19,573 bases of DNA from Clostridia bacterium (lineage in GTDB: Bacteria > Bacillota_A > Clostridia > Oscillospirales > CAG-272), in assembly GCA_017547395.1 (NCBI GenBank), contig JAFYPS010000159.1, forward strand, positions 1-19,573. Reading direction: 5' to 3'. Under the pieces are notes generated by a model. It saw only the letters and a list, made by a program, of their open reading frames with translations. It had not been told where the DNA came from and did not search any database. Within the stretch, counting starts at the first letter, position 1. Every line of letters begins with the position of its first letter. The translations under genes and the position numbers were made by a program. Below are positions 4,842-13,800 of this stretch, piece by piece.

Positions 4842-7589
4842 ATGAAAAACTCTACAAGTCTTTTGCATTCTGCAAGACGCGCATTTTTCGCGAGATACGG
4901 CTATCTGTTTTTTACATTTTTAGCACCTGCGCTCATTATGTCCGTTTCATACTTTACATTCGGCGCATATCCTTTCGGTGATGAGTCTGTTCTCGTGCTT
5001 GACCTTAACGCACAGTACGTATATTTCTTCGGCGCACTTCGCCGTGCGCTCCACGGTGATGCCAGCCTCATATACTCGTTTTCACGCGCTCTCGGCGGTG
5101 AATTCCTCGGAATTTTCGCTTACTATCTGTCAAGTCCCCTTTCATGGATAGTGGCAATCTTCCCCGAAAAAATGATGCTCGATGCACTTTTCGTTATGTT
5201 CGTTACAAAATGCGGCATATGCGGTCTGACCCTTGCATACTATCTCGACTGTCATAAAGTAGGAAACAAACAGTCGCGTATTGTTTTCGGCATTCTCTAC
5301 GCACTCTGCGGCTACGGTGTTATCTATCAGCATAACACTATGTGGATAGACTGTATGTATCTCCTACCTCTCGTCGCACTTGGCATCGAGCGCCTTGTTT
5401 CAAAGCGCAAATATCTGCTTTTTACCCTGTCGCTTGCGCTTGCCGTTTTCTCAAACTTCTATATCGGTTTTATGATGTGCATATTTTGCTTTATCTATTT
5501 CTTCTATGCGCATTTCTGTGTCTGCAACAATGACTGCGGTGAAAAAAAGCACTTTTTAAAATCCTTTGTGAGAATGGGCGTCTTCTCGGCAATCGCAATA
5601 GGCCTTGCGGCATGTATTATCCTGCCGGCATACTATTCGCTCGGCTTTGGCAAATCGGATTTCTCCGATCCGACGTTCAAATTCGAACTCCGCTTTGACT
5701 TCCTCGATTATATCAGCCGTCTGTTTCTTAACGCCTACGACACTGTTCGCCCCGAGGGTCTTCCCATAATCTACTGCGGCACTCTGACCCTTATTCTGCT
5801 TCCTCTGTTCTTCCTTGCCAAAAGAGTTCCGACAAGACAAAAAGTAGGAAGCGGCGTAATGATTCTTGTCTTTTCGTTTTCCTTTATGATAGATGCGGTT
5901 GACAAGTTCTGGCACGGTATGCAGGCTCCTACCTGGCTTAATTACCGCTATAGCTTTATGCTTGTATTCTTTCTTGTGGTAATGGCGGCAAATGCATTTG
6001 CGGAAATACGCCGTATCCCCGCTTCTCACATCTGCGGCTCGGTTTGCGGCTGGCTGATTACCCTGTTTCTTTGCCAGAAGACAGTTGAATTTTACGAAGA
6101 AAAAATCGTTATCGACCGAGATCTTCTCTGCTTTTCCGTTTCGCTTATTTTCATTTTAATATATGCAGCGGCACTCCCGCTTTTCAAGCACAAATACTAC
6201 CGCCACGTTGCAGGCGCGGTACTTCTCGTTCTCGTTTCTGCCGAAATGATAGTTTCAGGCGTATCTTCAATATGCTATCTCGACGATGACGTTGTATATT
6301 CCACACGTTCCTCCTATCTCGACAACGTAGGCAAATACGAGGACAGTGTTGACTATATCCTTGAAAACGACGACGGCTTCTACCGTTTTGACAAAACCAA
6401 GCACTCACTTATAAACACACCTATGACGCTTGGTATTCGCGGATTTACAAACTCTACCTCCACACTCAACAAAAGCACTATAGATTTTCTCAGATATATG
6501 GGAATATCTTCAAAATCACACTGGTCAAAGTATTACGGTGCAACCGCTCCGTTCGACTCATTCCTCGGTGTAAAATATATCATTACAGACGGTCACTATG
6601 ACGTCCCGACAGGATACGTTCATAAATTCGAAAGCAAGACCACAAACGTTTATGAAAATCCGTATGCCCTTTCTGTCGCATATGCAGTAAACGAAGGAAT
6701 AAAAGACCTCACTCTCGCCTATCCCGAGGACTACAAAGAAATGCTCGAAAACGGAGAAATAGAAAAACTCGACGCCTTCTACACTCCTCCCGCGCGAATG
6801 AATGCGCTTCTCGGCGAAATGCTCGGAATCGACAATACTCCGAAAATGTTTGTCGCTATTAACGACGTTGACACCGACGAAGCAAATCTCAACTACTCGT
6901 ACGTTGCGGAACACGCGCTTTATAAGCCGATAAAATCAGACTCGGATGCGGCACTGTATTACAGTTTCTCCGCAAAAGAAGACGGTATTGTCTATATGTA
7001 TATCCCATCCGACTATCCGCGAGAAGCTGATGTCAAGGTAAACGGCGAATACAATGGAACCGTAATGGCAAACGAAACAAACCGTATGATTTCGCTCGGA
7101 TACTTCTCAAAGGGAGAAGAAATAGACGTCTCTCTCACCTTGAAAAACGACCGCATCTATATCCGCGCCGACGAGCCTCTGTTCTGGTACGTCGACTATG
7201 ACGTTTACAGTAGCGGTTTTGAATCTCTTAAGCAAAACCAGTTTATTATAGACGAATGGTGCGAAAGCCGTTTTGAAGGAAAAATCACCCTTACAGATGA
7301 GCGTTCAACGGTATTCACGTCTATTCCGTATGATGAAAACTGGAAAGTTTTCGTTGACGGCAATAAAACCGAAATCTATGAGGTTCTTGACGCGCTTATA
7401 GCCTTCGATGCCGCCCCGGGCGAGCATAACGTAGTTATAAAATACGTTCCAAAGCAGCTTTATACAGGAATTGCGATAAGCGTATGCTCGGCAGTTTTGC
7501 TGTTTGCAATATTCTACTGCGAGCGGCGTTTGAAATCGCGCAAAAACTTTGAAGTCGAGATAATCGAAGAAGCAAAGGAAGAAGAATAA
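4842..7589 (+). CDS. YfhO family polytopic membrane protein (GT-C-like)
   Basis: A 915-aa membrane protein of the YfhO family. It begins with a first TM at about 21-42 and then the family motif PFGDESVLVLDLNAQYVYFFGALR (44-67), where Asp54 and Gln58 correspond to the D..QY motif of the first outer loop. About ten further hydrophobic segments run to about residue 480. A long extracellular domain with beta character follows (residues about 490-875), including the typical C-terminal phrase DENWKVFVDGN and APGEHNVVIKYVP. The protein ends with a last TM (LYTGIAISVCSAVLLFAIFYC) and an acidic tail. YfhO proteins have a GT-C glycosyltransferase-like topology; in Gram-positives they are linked to glycosylation of lipoteichoic acid or wall glycopolymers, but the acceptor here is unknown. 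AGGAG stands just before the ATG. The stop overlaps the ruvA start by one base (TAATG). Confidence 0.92.
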   Translation: MKNSTSLLHSARRAFFARYGYLFFTFLAPALIMSVSYFTFGAYPFGDESVLVLDLNAQYVYFFGALRRALHGDASLIYSFSRALGGEFLGIFAYYLSSPLSWIVAIFPEKMMLDALFVMFVTKCGICGLTLAYYLDCHKVGNKQSRIVFGILYALCGYGVIYQHNTMWIDCMYLLPLVALGIERLVSKRKYLLFTLSLALAVFSNFYIGFMMCIFCFIYFFYAHFCVCNNDCGEKKHFLKSFVRMGVFSAIAIGLAACIILPAYYSLGFGKSDFSDPTFKFELRFDFLDYISRLFLNAYDTVRPEGLPIIYCGTLTLILLPLFFLAKRVPTRQKVGSGVMILVFSFSFMIDAVDKFWHGMQAPTWLNYRYSFMLVFFLVVMAANAFAEIRRIPASHICGSVCGWLITLFLCQKTVEFYEEKIVIDRDLLCFSVSLIFILIYAAALPLFKHKYYRHVAGAVLLVLVSAEMIVSGVSSICYLDDDVVYSTRSSYLDNVGKYEDSVDYILENDDGFYRFDKTKHSLINTPMTLGIRGFTNSTSTLNKSTIDFLRYMGISSKSHWSKYYGATAPFDSFLGVKYIITDGHYDVPTGYVHKFESKTTNVYENPYALSVAYAVNEGIKDLTLAYPEDYKEMLENGEIEKLDAFYTPPARMNALLGEMLGIDNTPKMFVAINDVDTDEANLNYSYVAEHALYKPIKSDSDAALYYSFSAKEDGIVYMYIPSDYPREADVKVNGEYNGTVMANETNRMISLGYFSKGEEIDVSLTLKNDRIYIRADEPLFWYVDYDVYSSGFESLKQNQFIIDEWCESRFEGKITLTDERSTVFTSIPYDENWKVFVDGNKTEIYEVLDALIAFDAAPGEHNVVIKYVPKQLYTGIAISVCSAVLLFAIFYCERRLKSRKNFEVEIIEEAKEEE

Positions 7590-8200
7590 TGTTCTATTAT
7601 ATCCATGGAATACTTGCTCACCGCGAAGCAGGCCTTGCCGTTATTGACTGCGGCGGCGTTGGCTACAAGCTTACCGTATCGCAAAACACTCTCGCAGAGC
7701 TTGATAAAAACGCTTCGCGCAGTGACAAAGCAAAGCTTTTCACCTATATGGCAGTGCGCGAAGACGACGTTGAGCTCTTCGGCTTTTATACCGAGGAGGA
7801 ACTCGCTACCTTCAAGCTTCTGCTGACCGTTTCGGGAATCGGTCCCAAGGCCGCTATGGGCGTGCTTTCGGCATTTACTCCCGACGGGCTTGCAAGAGCG
7901 GTTTCCGCAGAAGATACAAAGGCAATCGCACGCGCAAACGGTATCGGTGCCAAGGGAGCGGCACGTATAGTGCTTGAACTTAAAGACAAACTCTCATACA
8001 CGGCGGATGAACCCGAAAAAATAAAAGTTCCGGTTACATCGGCAAAGGCAAAATCATCAAGCCTGACCGAAGCTGCAGAGGCACTTGCCGCGCTCGGTTA
8101 CAGCCGCGCCGAAATCAATACCGTTCTGTCAAAAATGGACATTTCAGGCAAGGATTCCGGCGAAATTATCCGCCTTGCGCTTGCACAGTTTATGAAATAA
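7589..8200 (+). CDS. ruvA: Holliday junction branch migration protein RuvA
   Basis: A 203-aa protein of normal length. Domain I is an OB fold (MFYYIHGILAHREAGLAVIDCGGVGYKLTVS and REDDVELFGFYTEEE). Domain II has the two helix-hairpin-helix motifs, LLTVSGIGPKAAMGVLSAF (about 88-106) and ANGIGAKGAARIVLELKDKL (about 119-138). After a flexible linker, domain III (TEAAEALAALGYSRAEI to the end) is the part that binds RuvB. RuvA tetramers hold the four-way junction flat and load RuvB rings. It is translationally coupled to the YfhO gene and sits 12 bases before ruvB. No ruvC is present in the window. Confidence 0.98.
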   Translation: MFYYIHGILAHREAGLAVIDCGGVGYKLTVSQNTLAELDKNASRSDKAKLFTYMAVREDDVELFGFYTEEELATFKLLLTVSGIGPKAAMGVLSAFTPDGLARAVSAEDTKAIARANGIGAKGAARIVLELKDKLSYTADEPEKIKVPVTSAKAKSSSLTEAAEALAALGYSRAEINTVLSKMDISGKDSGEIIRLALAQFMK

Positions 8201-8212
8201 AGGAGGTACACT

Positions 8213-9292
8213 ATGGATAACTTTTTCTCCGACGAAATGGACTTTGAGAATAGAATTGTTGACACCTCCTACACCCCTATGGATGCTGAAACAGAGGTAA
8301 GCCTACGCCCCAAGACGCTTAACGACTACGTGGGTCAGGCAAAGGCAAAGGATAATCTGAAAATCTATATTGATGCGGCAAAAATCCGTGGCGAAAGCCT
8401 TGACCACGTGCTTTTGTACGGACCTCCCGGTCTTGGTAAAACTACCCTTTCAAACATTATCGCAGCAGAGATGGGCGTTAACATTCGCACTACGTCAGGC
8501 CCTGCGATTGAAAAGCAGGGCGACCTTGCCGCACTGCTCACCAACCTTTCGGAAGGCGACGTGCTTTTCATTGACGAAATTCACCGTTTGCCAAGAACAG
8601 TTGAAGAAATTCTCTATCCCGCAATGGAAGACTATGCTCTCGACATTATCGTTGGAAAAGGTCCCTCTGCGCGCTCAATAAGAATCCCGCTTGCACGTTT
8701 TACGCTTATCGGTGCTACTACAAGAGCCGGACAGCTTACACAGCCGCTCCGCGACCGTTTCGGCGTTGTTCTCAAGCTTGAGCTCTATACGCCTGAAGAG
8801 CTTGCAACAATCGTAACTCGCAGTGCCGAAATACTCAAGGTAGACATTGATGCTTCGGGTGCTATGGAAATAGCGTCGCGCTCACGCGGAACCCCGCGTA
8901 TCGCCAACCGCCTTTTAAAGCGTGTCCGCGATTTTGCAACCGTTAAAGCTGACGGCAAAATCAGCGAAGCAATTGCGAAGGAAGCTCTTGCCGCACAGGA
9001 AATTGACGAACTTGGTCTTGACAACACCGACCGCAGAATGCTTGAGGCGATAATCAAGTTTTACGGAGGCGGCCCCGTTGGTCTTGACACTCTTGCCGCA
9101 ACCGTAGGCGAAGAAGCCATAACGCTTGAAGACGTTTACGAGCCGTATCTTATGCAGATTGGTTTTCTTGCACGTACTCCGCGCGGTCGCTGTGTGACAA
9201 AGCTTGCATATGACCACCTTGGTATTCCTTTCGGTCAGAGAGAGGCTCAGAATATGCAGACAACAATTTTCGACAACGGTGAACAGATATGA
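8213..9292 (+). CDS. ruvB: Holliday junction branch migration ATPase RuvB
   Basis: A 359-aa AAA+ motor that pulls DNA through the RuvA-bound junction. Seen in order: the N-terminal [12 protein letters not shown] (31-42), Walker [11 protein letters not shown] (70-79), Walker [10 protein letters not shown] (118-126), sensor 1 GATTRAG (167-173), the arginine-finger region LRDRFG (179-184), sensor 2 [19 protein letters not shown] (about 224-242), and the winged-helix C-terminus with [11 protein letters not shown] and ARTPRGR. A strong AAAGGAGG precedes the ATG. The gene ends with a four-base ATGA overlap into the nitroreductase gene. Confidence 0.99.
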   Translation: MDNFFSDEMDFENRIVDTSYTPMDAETEVSLRPKTLNDYVGQAKAKDNLKIYIDAAKIRGESLDHVLLYGPPGLGKTTLSNIIAAEMGVNIRTTSGPAIEKQGDLAALLTNLSEGDVLFIDEIHRLPRTVEEILYPAMEDYALDIIVGKGPSARSIRIPLARFTLIGATTRAGQLTQPLRDRFGVVLKLELYTPEELATIVTRSAEILKVDIDASGAMEIASRSRGTPRIANRLLKRVRDFATVKADGKISEAIAKEALAAQEIDELGLDNTDRRMLEAIIKFYGGGPVGLDTLAATVGEEAITLEDVYEPYLMQIGFLARTPRGRCVTKLAYDHLGIPFGQREAQNMQTTIFDNGEQI

Positions 9293-10014
9293 ATGAAGTA
9301 TTAAAAGAGCTTTTCGAGAGAAAATCGGTAAGAGTTTTTACCGATAAAGAAATTTCACCCGAGGACAAGGCAAATATCCTCCGTGCGGCGGTCGAAGCCC
9401 CCACGGCAGGCAATCAGCAGTTGTATACAATAATAGACGTTACAAGCCAAAATCTCAAGGATCGCCTTGCGGTTTCCTGCGACAATCAGCCTTTTATAGC
9501 AAATGCAAAAATGGTACTCATTTTCTGCGCCGACTGTAAAAAGTGGTACGATGCTTTCGCATCCGCAGGAGCATCGCCGAGAAACCCCGCAGTGGGTGAC
9601 CTTTTGCTTGCGGTGAGCGATACTAACATTGCGGCTCAGAATGCAGTCACCGCTGCGGAAAGCCTTGGAATCGGCTCATGCTACATCGGTGACATTATGG
9701 AAAACTGCGAGATTCACAGAGAAATGCTGAACCTCCCCGAATACGTCTTTCCCGCTGCAATGCTCGTGTTCGGCTACCCTACCGAGCAACAAAAAAAGCG
9801 GGCAAAGCCGCTACGCGCAGAAATGAAGCATATAGTTCACGAAAACTCATATCGCGTGATGGATGATTCAGAGCTTGAAAAACTCTTTTCTCCCAAAACT
9901 ACCGAAAAGCCGTATGCCGATTGGATGAAAGCATTTTGCGAGCGAAAATACAACTCGGATTTTTCAATAGAAATGTCCCGCTCGGTAAAAGAATATCTGA
10001 AACAATTTGAATAA
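9289..10014 (+). CDS. Nitroreductase family flavoprotein (NfsA/FRP-like)
   Basis: A 241-aa FMN-dependent oxidoreductase. The N-terminus has the family motif [13 protein letters not shown] (12-24) and [19 protein letters not shown] (about 34-52), where the R-S-x-R and A.T.GN.Q patterns bind FMN phosphate and the ring. Further on are [26 protein letters not shown] (about 110-135) and [22 protein letters not shown], as in NfsA-type enzymes, and an extended C-terminal tail. It probably uses NAD(P)H to reduce nitro, quinone or flavin substrates; the natural substrate is unknown. It overlaps ruvB by four bases and is followed directly by a strong terminator, so it is the last gene of the plus operon. 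Confidence 0.92.
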   Translation: MNEVLKELFERKSVRVFTDKEISPEDKANILRAAVEAPTAGNQQLYTIIDVTSQNLKDRLAVSCDNQPFIANAKMVLIFCADCKKWYDAFASAGASPRNPAVGDLLLAVSDTNIAAQNAVTAAESLGIGSCYIGDIMENCEIHREMLNLPEYVFPAAMLVFGYPTEQQKKRAKPLRAEMKHIVHENSYRVMDDSELEKLFSPKTTEKPYADWMKAFCERKYNSDFSIEMSRSVKEYLKQFE

Positions 10015-10047
10015 AAAAACCTTGGCAGTTTCTGCCAAGGTTTTTTT
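10013..10047. terminator. Bidirectional terminator between nitroreductase and membrane protein genes
   Basis: A7, stem CCTTGGCAG (10020-10028), loop TTT, stem CTGCCAAGG (10032-10040), T7. The 9-bp GC-containing stem with A/T runs on both sides works in both directions, ending the plus operon and the minus gene that stops at 10050. Confidence 0.94.
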
Positions 10048-10049
10048 CT

Positions 10050-10580
10050 TTATTCTTCGTTTTTAAGATTTGCCTGTTTCATCTGCTCTTCAAACAGTTC
10101 AATGCTTTCAATTTTCTCCGTAATCATCTGCTCCGCATCGTCAACGTACTTCTGCATTCCGATAGGCGCAAGCATAGTGGCTATTCCGCCAAGCGCAAGA
10201 AACAAAAGCAACGAATACTTTGCCATAATATCAATCGGTGCAAATAGCAGAGTTTTAGATATACCGAACATCCACGTAAAAGCAACGTTTGATACCTTAT
10301 ATATAATGCAGGCAGTTACGGAAAACGCACCGTATGCGATAAGATTTGCTATATAATACATCAGGCAGTCGCCAAGTTCAAAGTAACTGTCGCGCATAAA
10401 AACAACGTTTATTGCGAGGAATATCAACGTTGCCACGATAAGCATAATCATAACATACGGACGTAAAGTGACAAATTCACTTATATTTATAAAAGTGACA
10501 AGTGATGAAAGAAAGGTCGCCGTAAGAATAAGCTCGGCATAACGTCTTAAAGAAGCGAGACATATTGCGCGAAAAAACAT
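10050..10580 (-). CDS. Four-TM membrane protein of unknown function
   Basis: A 176-aa protein I do not recognise. Hydrophobic segments lie at about 15-33, 41-62, 72-96 and 121-142. A charged, probably helical tail (KYVDDAEQMITEKIESIELFEEQMKQANLKNEE, given here by its ends KYVDD and KNEE, residues 144-176) could form a coiled coil in the cytoplasm. There is no catalytic or transport motif. GGAG stands 8 bases before the ATG. It lies 66 bases after the small peptide gene on the same strand, with a terminator-like hairpin between them and little room for a promoter, so it may depend on readthrough from the giant-protein transcript. Confidence 0.75.
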   Translation of the reverse strand: MFFRAICLASLRRYAELILTATFLSSLVTFINISEFVTLRPYVMIMLIVATLIFLAINVVFMRDSYFELGDCLMYYIANLIAYGAFSVTACIIYKVSNVAFTWMFGISKTLLFAPIDIMAKYSLLLFLALGGIATMLAPIGMQKYVDDAEQMITEKIESIELFEEQMKQANLKNEE

Positions 10581-10606
10581 AATAGAATCTCCAAAATTAC
10601 AATATT

Positions 10607-10634
10607 AAAACTTCGGGCAGTTGCCCGAAGTTTT
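10607..10634 (-). terminator. Terminator-like hairpin after the 52-aa peptide gene
   Basis: AAAACTTCGGGCA (10607-10619) pairs perfectly with TGCCCGAAGTTTT (10622-10634) around a very short loop. On the minus strand the 3' side is TTTTAATATT, an interrupted T-run, so termination may be partial. On the plus strand the T-run is TTTTAATGTTTTTT. Confidence 0.75.
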
Positions 10635-10646
10635 AATGTTTTTTAA

Positions 10647-10805
10647 TTATAATTCGAATACCGAACCTTTGGCTGAGCCGTAGCTGATCGCCAATTTTCC
10701 GTTGATTTCCACGGTCAACTCTTCAGGTTCAAGGCTTGTTGAAAGTACGTCGGTTGCAGTGAATCCGACTATTTCCAGATTAGGTTGTGTGTATGTATTT
10801 TTCAT
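10647..10805 (-). CDS. Small 52-aa peptide coupled to the giant repeat protein
   Basis: An open frame reading MKNTYTQPNLEIVGFTATDV and ending GSAKGSVFEL. Its ATG overlaps the TGA of the giant gene by four bases (ATGA, 10802-10805), and AGGTGG stands about 10 bases upstream within the giant gene, a classic translational-coupling layout. It has no cysteine, membrane segment or signal peptide. The N-terminal pattern Y-x-Q/K-P-x-L-E-x-V-x-F-x-x-x-D-V-[IL]-x-T-S looks like the short Clostridial peptides that begin MKKYxKPxLE; that resemblance is from memory and those peptides have no settled function. It could be a chaperone-like partner, a leader-type precursor or a regulator. It is followed by the hairpin at 10607-10634. 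Confidence 0.72.
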   Translation of the reverse strand: MKNTYTQPNLEIVGFTATDVLSTSLEPEELTVEINGKLAISYGSAKGSVFEL

Positions 10806-13800
10806 CGTTTAAACGCCACCTGTCTATTGAAATTAACCGTACCGGGCAAAATCTCGGAATAATACATCTTACCGTTAAGATTCATATATGCAATTGCATA
10901 CAACGTATCGCCTACCCTGCTTTCGGGAATGGTGATGTCGGTGATGTCTGCATAGAAGGTACGTTCCGTACCCTTTTCACCAATATACTTGGTTTCGGGA
11001 GGATTATTCTTATCAAATGCATCGGTAAAGAGATAAAGAATACCCGAATCAACCACAAGATCCTTTGCCTCTTCTCTGGTAACACCGTCAAAGATAAATC
11101 TTGCAACACCGTAAGAATTCTCACCATCTACGTAGTAGCCCGAGTCAAACTTGGAATACCAGTCAACAACGTCGCTGAGATCCTGATCAAGTTTATAAAC
11201 GTTTACGTAGATGCTTGAAGTATAACCGTTATCAACAGGTGTTTTCGCATTGACACTACGGAGATAGCTATAACCGTCAAAAGAAGTCTTTGCTGCATCG
11301 TAATGGTCATACTTGTAAGAATTGAGGGTACAACCGTCAGCAGTACAGATATCGGCAAAAGCATTGATATGCTGATGGTTTACCTTGCCCGTAATCTCGG
11401 AAGTAAAGCCGCCGTCATGTCCGCAAATCTTGTGGATAGAGGTAAGAGTATTTGCAGTAACGTTGTCACCAACGTAAACGTTAACCTCATATTCGCCACG
11501 GACAAACGCACCGTTTTCGTGAACACAGTCAAGAGTAAGATCTGCGCCGTCTTTAAGATAGATGTTGGAAATACGCGGCTTCTGCGTCTGCGCTCCAAGG
11601 TTGTTTTCTGCTACGTAACCGTTCTGAGCCGTAGGTTCAAGAGTGAATACGTCAACCTTACCAACGATATTAATATTGGAAGTAAAGTCGCCTGTATTTT
11701 CAGCACCTACGCCGTAGGAGCTGAGGTAGCCGGTGCGAAGCATATCTTCTCCCGAAGCACCGACAGTTACCGTGGCTGTACCGTTAATAACCTTGCCCTG
11801 AGAGCCGTAGTTTGTACCGCCGATGTAATAGTAGTCACCCGAAAGTGCGGTAACGTTTGTATTTATGGCAATGTCCTCGGGAGCACCGTCATAACCGCCG
11901 TGGAGGCAAATATGATACTGAGCAGAGGGGTCTGCGCCGCCCTTTGTATATGCGGCAGTACCAACACCGTCAGTATCCGCTGCCATTGTGAGTCCCTCGC
12001 CCATTGTAATTGCATTGTCGCGGGCAAGAACGTGAATTCTCGTAGGCTGTGCAAGATTGAGAGTTCCGTCAGCTTTCTTCACAAACTCGTTTGTGAAGTC
12101 GATATTAAGGTTATTCATCTCAAGTGCGCCGGTAAGTCTGATGTAGCTTCTCTGTGCAGAGGGATTGAGACCGAACATAAACGTAGCCTTATCAGAATGG
12201 TCTGCACTTGTAACGGTTACCTTACCGGGCATATGAATATGGTAGTCAAAGGTTCTGCTAGGCGAGTCGTTATAACCTTCACTCTGATTCTTAAGATTCC
12301 AGGTAATGGAATCAATAACCCTGATTTCAGCCTCACGTCCGTCAGGATTATCCGCATCGGTATACTCTGCATATGCAGCAGCAAGTCTGTATGCGGTCAT
12401 AAAGTCGCCGATAGGATTAGCAGTGGTACCAAATCCTTCAGCATACTTGGTGGCACCGCCATCCTTAACGTAGAACACACCGTCTGCGCATATAACAGGA
12501 GTGGTACCAATACCGGAAGCATCACAGCAGCTGTTTACCTTTTCCAAAGAGCCGATACGAACGCCGTTAGGTTCGGGGTACATATTGCTAAATCCAAGAC
12601 CTGCATATACTACGTGGTTAAAGGGATCAAGCGCACCGTTATCAACCATTTCAGCTCTTACAAAGCCACCGCAATCAGCACATACGATACGGTTCATAGG
12701 AAGAGAAATACATGTAGCCTCAAGATTATAATCGCTAACCTTTGTTACGGGTTTGTTATGCGTGCAAGGCTCAATATAAATAATGCTGCGGTTTGCGTGG
12801 TTATAATCACTGTCAGCCGCGTATGCGTCATCATCTGTGCAGTACGTACCGTGACCGAGGAATGCATGCGCATCGAGAATGGCGGAGTCATAGTACTTAG
12901 AATTCTTGTCTGCCCAGATATTACCCATAACAGCTACGTCACTGTGTCCGCCTGCATAGAAGCCCCAAGGATTCTCATCCAAAGAATCAGGTGCATAGTC
13001 TTCCATACCGTGCATATCGCCTTTAAGGCAGAGGTTTATGATAGCAGGATAGCGTTTTTCACCGGCTTCCTTAACGTCAAGATGCGAACCAAGGTTAAAC
13101 TGATAAACCTCAGCATCACCGTCAATGGTGATATTTGCTACTCTGCCCTCGCCAACGCTTTCGTAGTCGCAGCCGAAAGGAGAAATATTGGTGATTCTGA
13201 GAGTGTCGTTTGCATTTGTCTTACCGATAACCATATTAGTGGTACCGGTGGTAGGATACATAAACTCGATTTCAGTACCGTTAGGAGTCATATACTGAAT
13301 GTCATAACTCCAACCGCTTACGTGACGGTAGTCACCGGAGCGAACCGTGATATTGGAAGAAAGCGGAGTAGTCTGAGGAGCTTTCTCATTGAGAATTTCA
13401 GAGGTAGTATCGTTACCGAAACCGAGTATCGCTGCATTCTCACCGAGATGCTTCTGAATATTGTGACCGCCAAATACGTAAACTCTTGCACCAAGACCGT
13501 CTTTCTGGTCAACGGCAACATCGACAATGTTGAACTCATCGGTGTCACAGGTCATCTTAAGTCCTTCGCCCATTGTAAAAGGAAGACTGTGAGCATAGAA
13601 GAAGAGACCGGAATTGGTTGCCGCTCTGATCGTAAGATTTTCAACGGTTGTAGTGCTTGCGGGATTGATTTTAGCAGCAAAAGCATGATAGTGCGTGAAG
13701 TTGAGGCTTCTGTTGTCGTTTGTGGACATATTCTTGAAGTAGAGAGTGCCCGTGCCTTCGCCCGTCAATACACTCGCCTTGATCTCATAGTCAGCAGGAA

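Noticed and set aside
5142..6914. Minus-strand open frames inside the YfhO gene (63-157 codons)
   Set aside because: Shadows of a clear YfhO gene, with no ribosome binding sites and no recognisable protein families.
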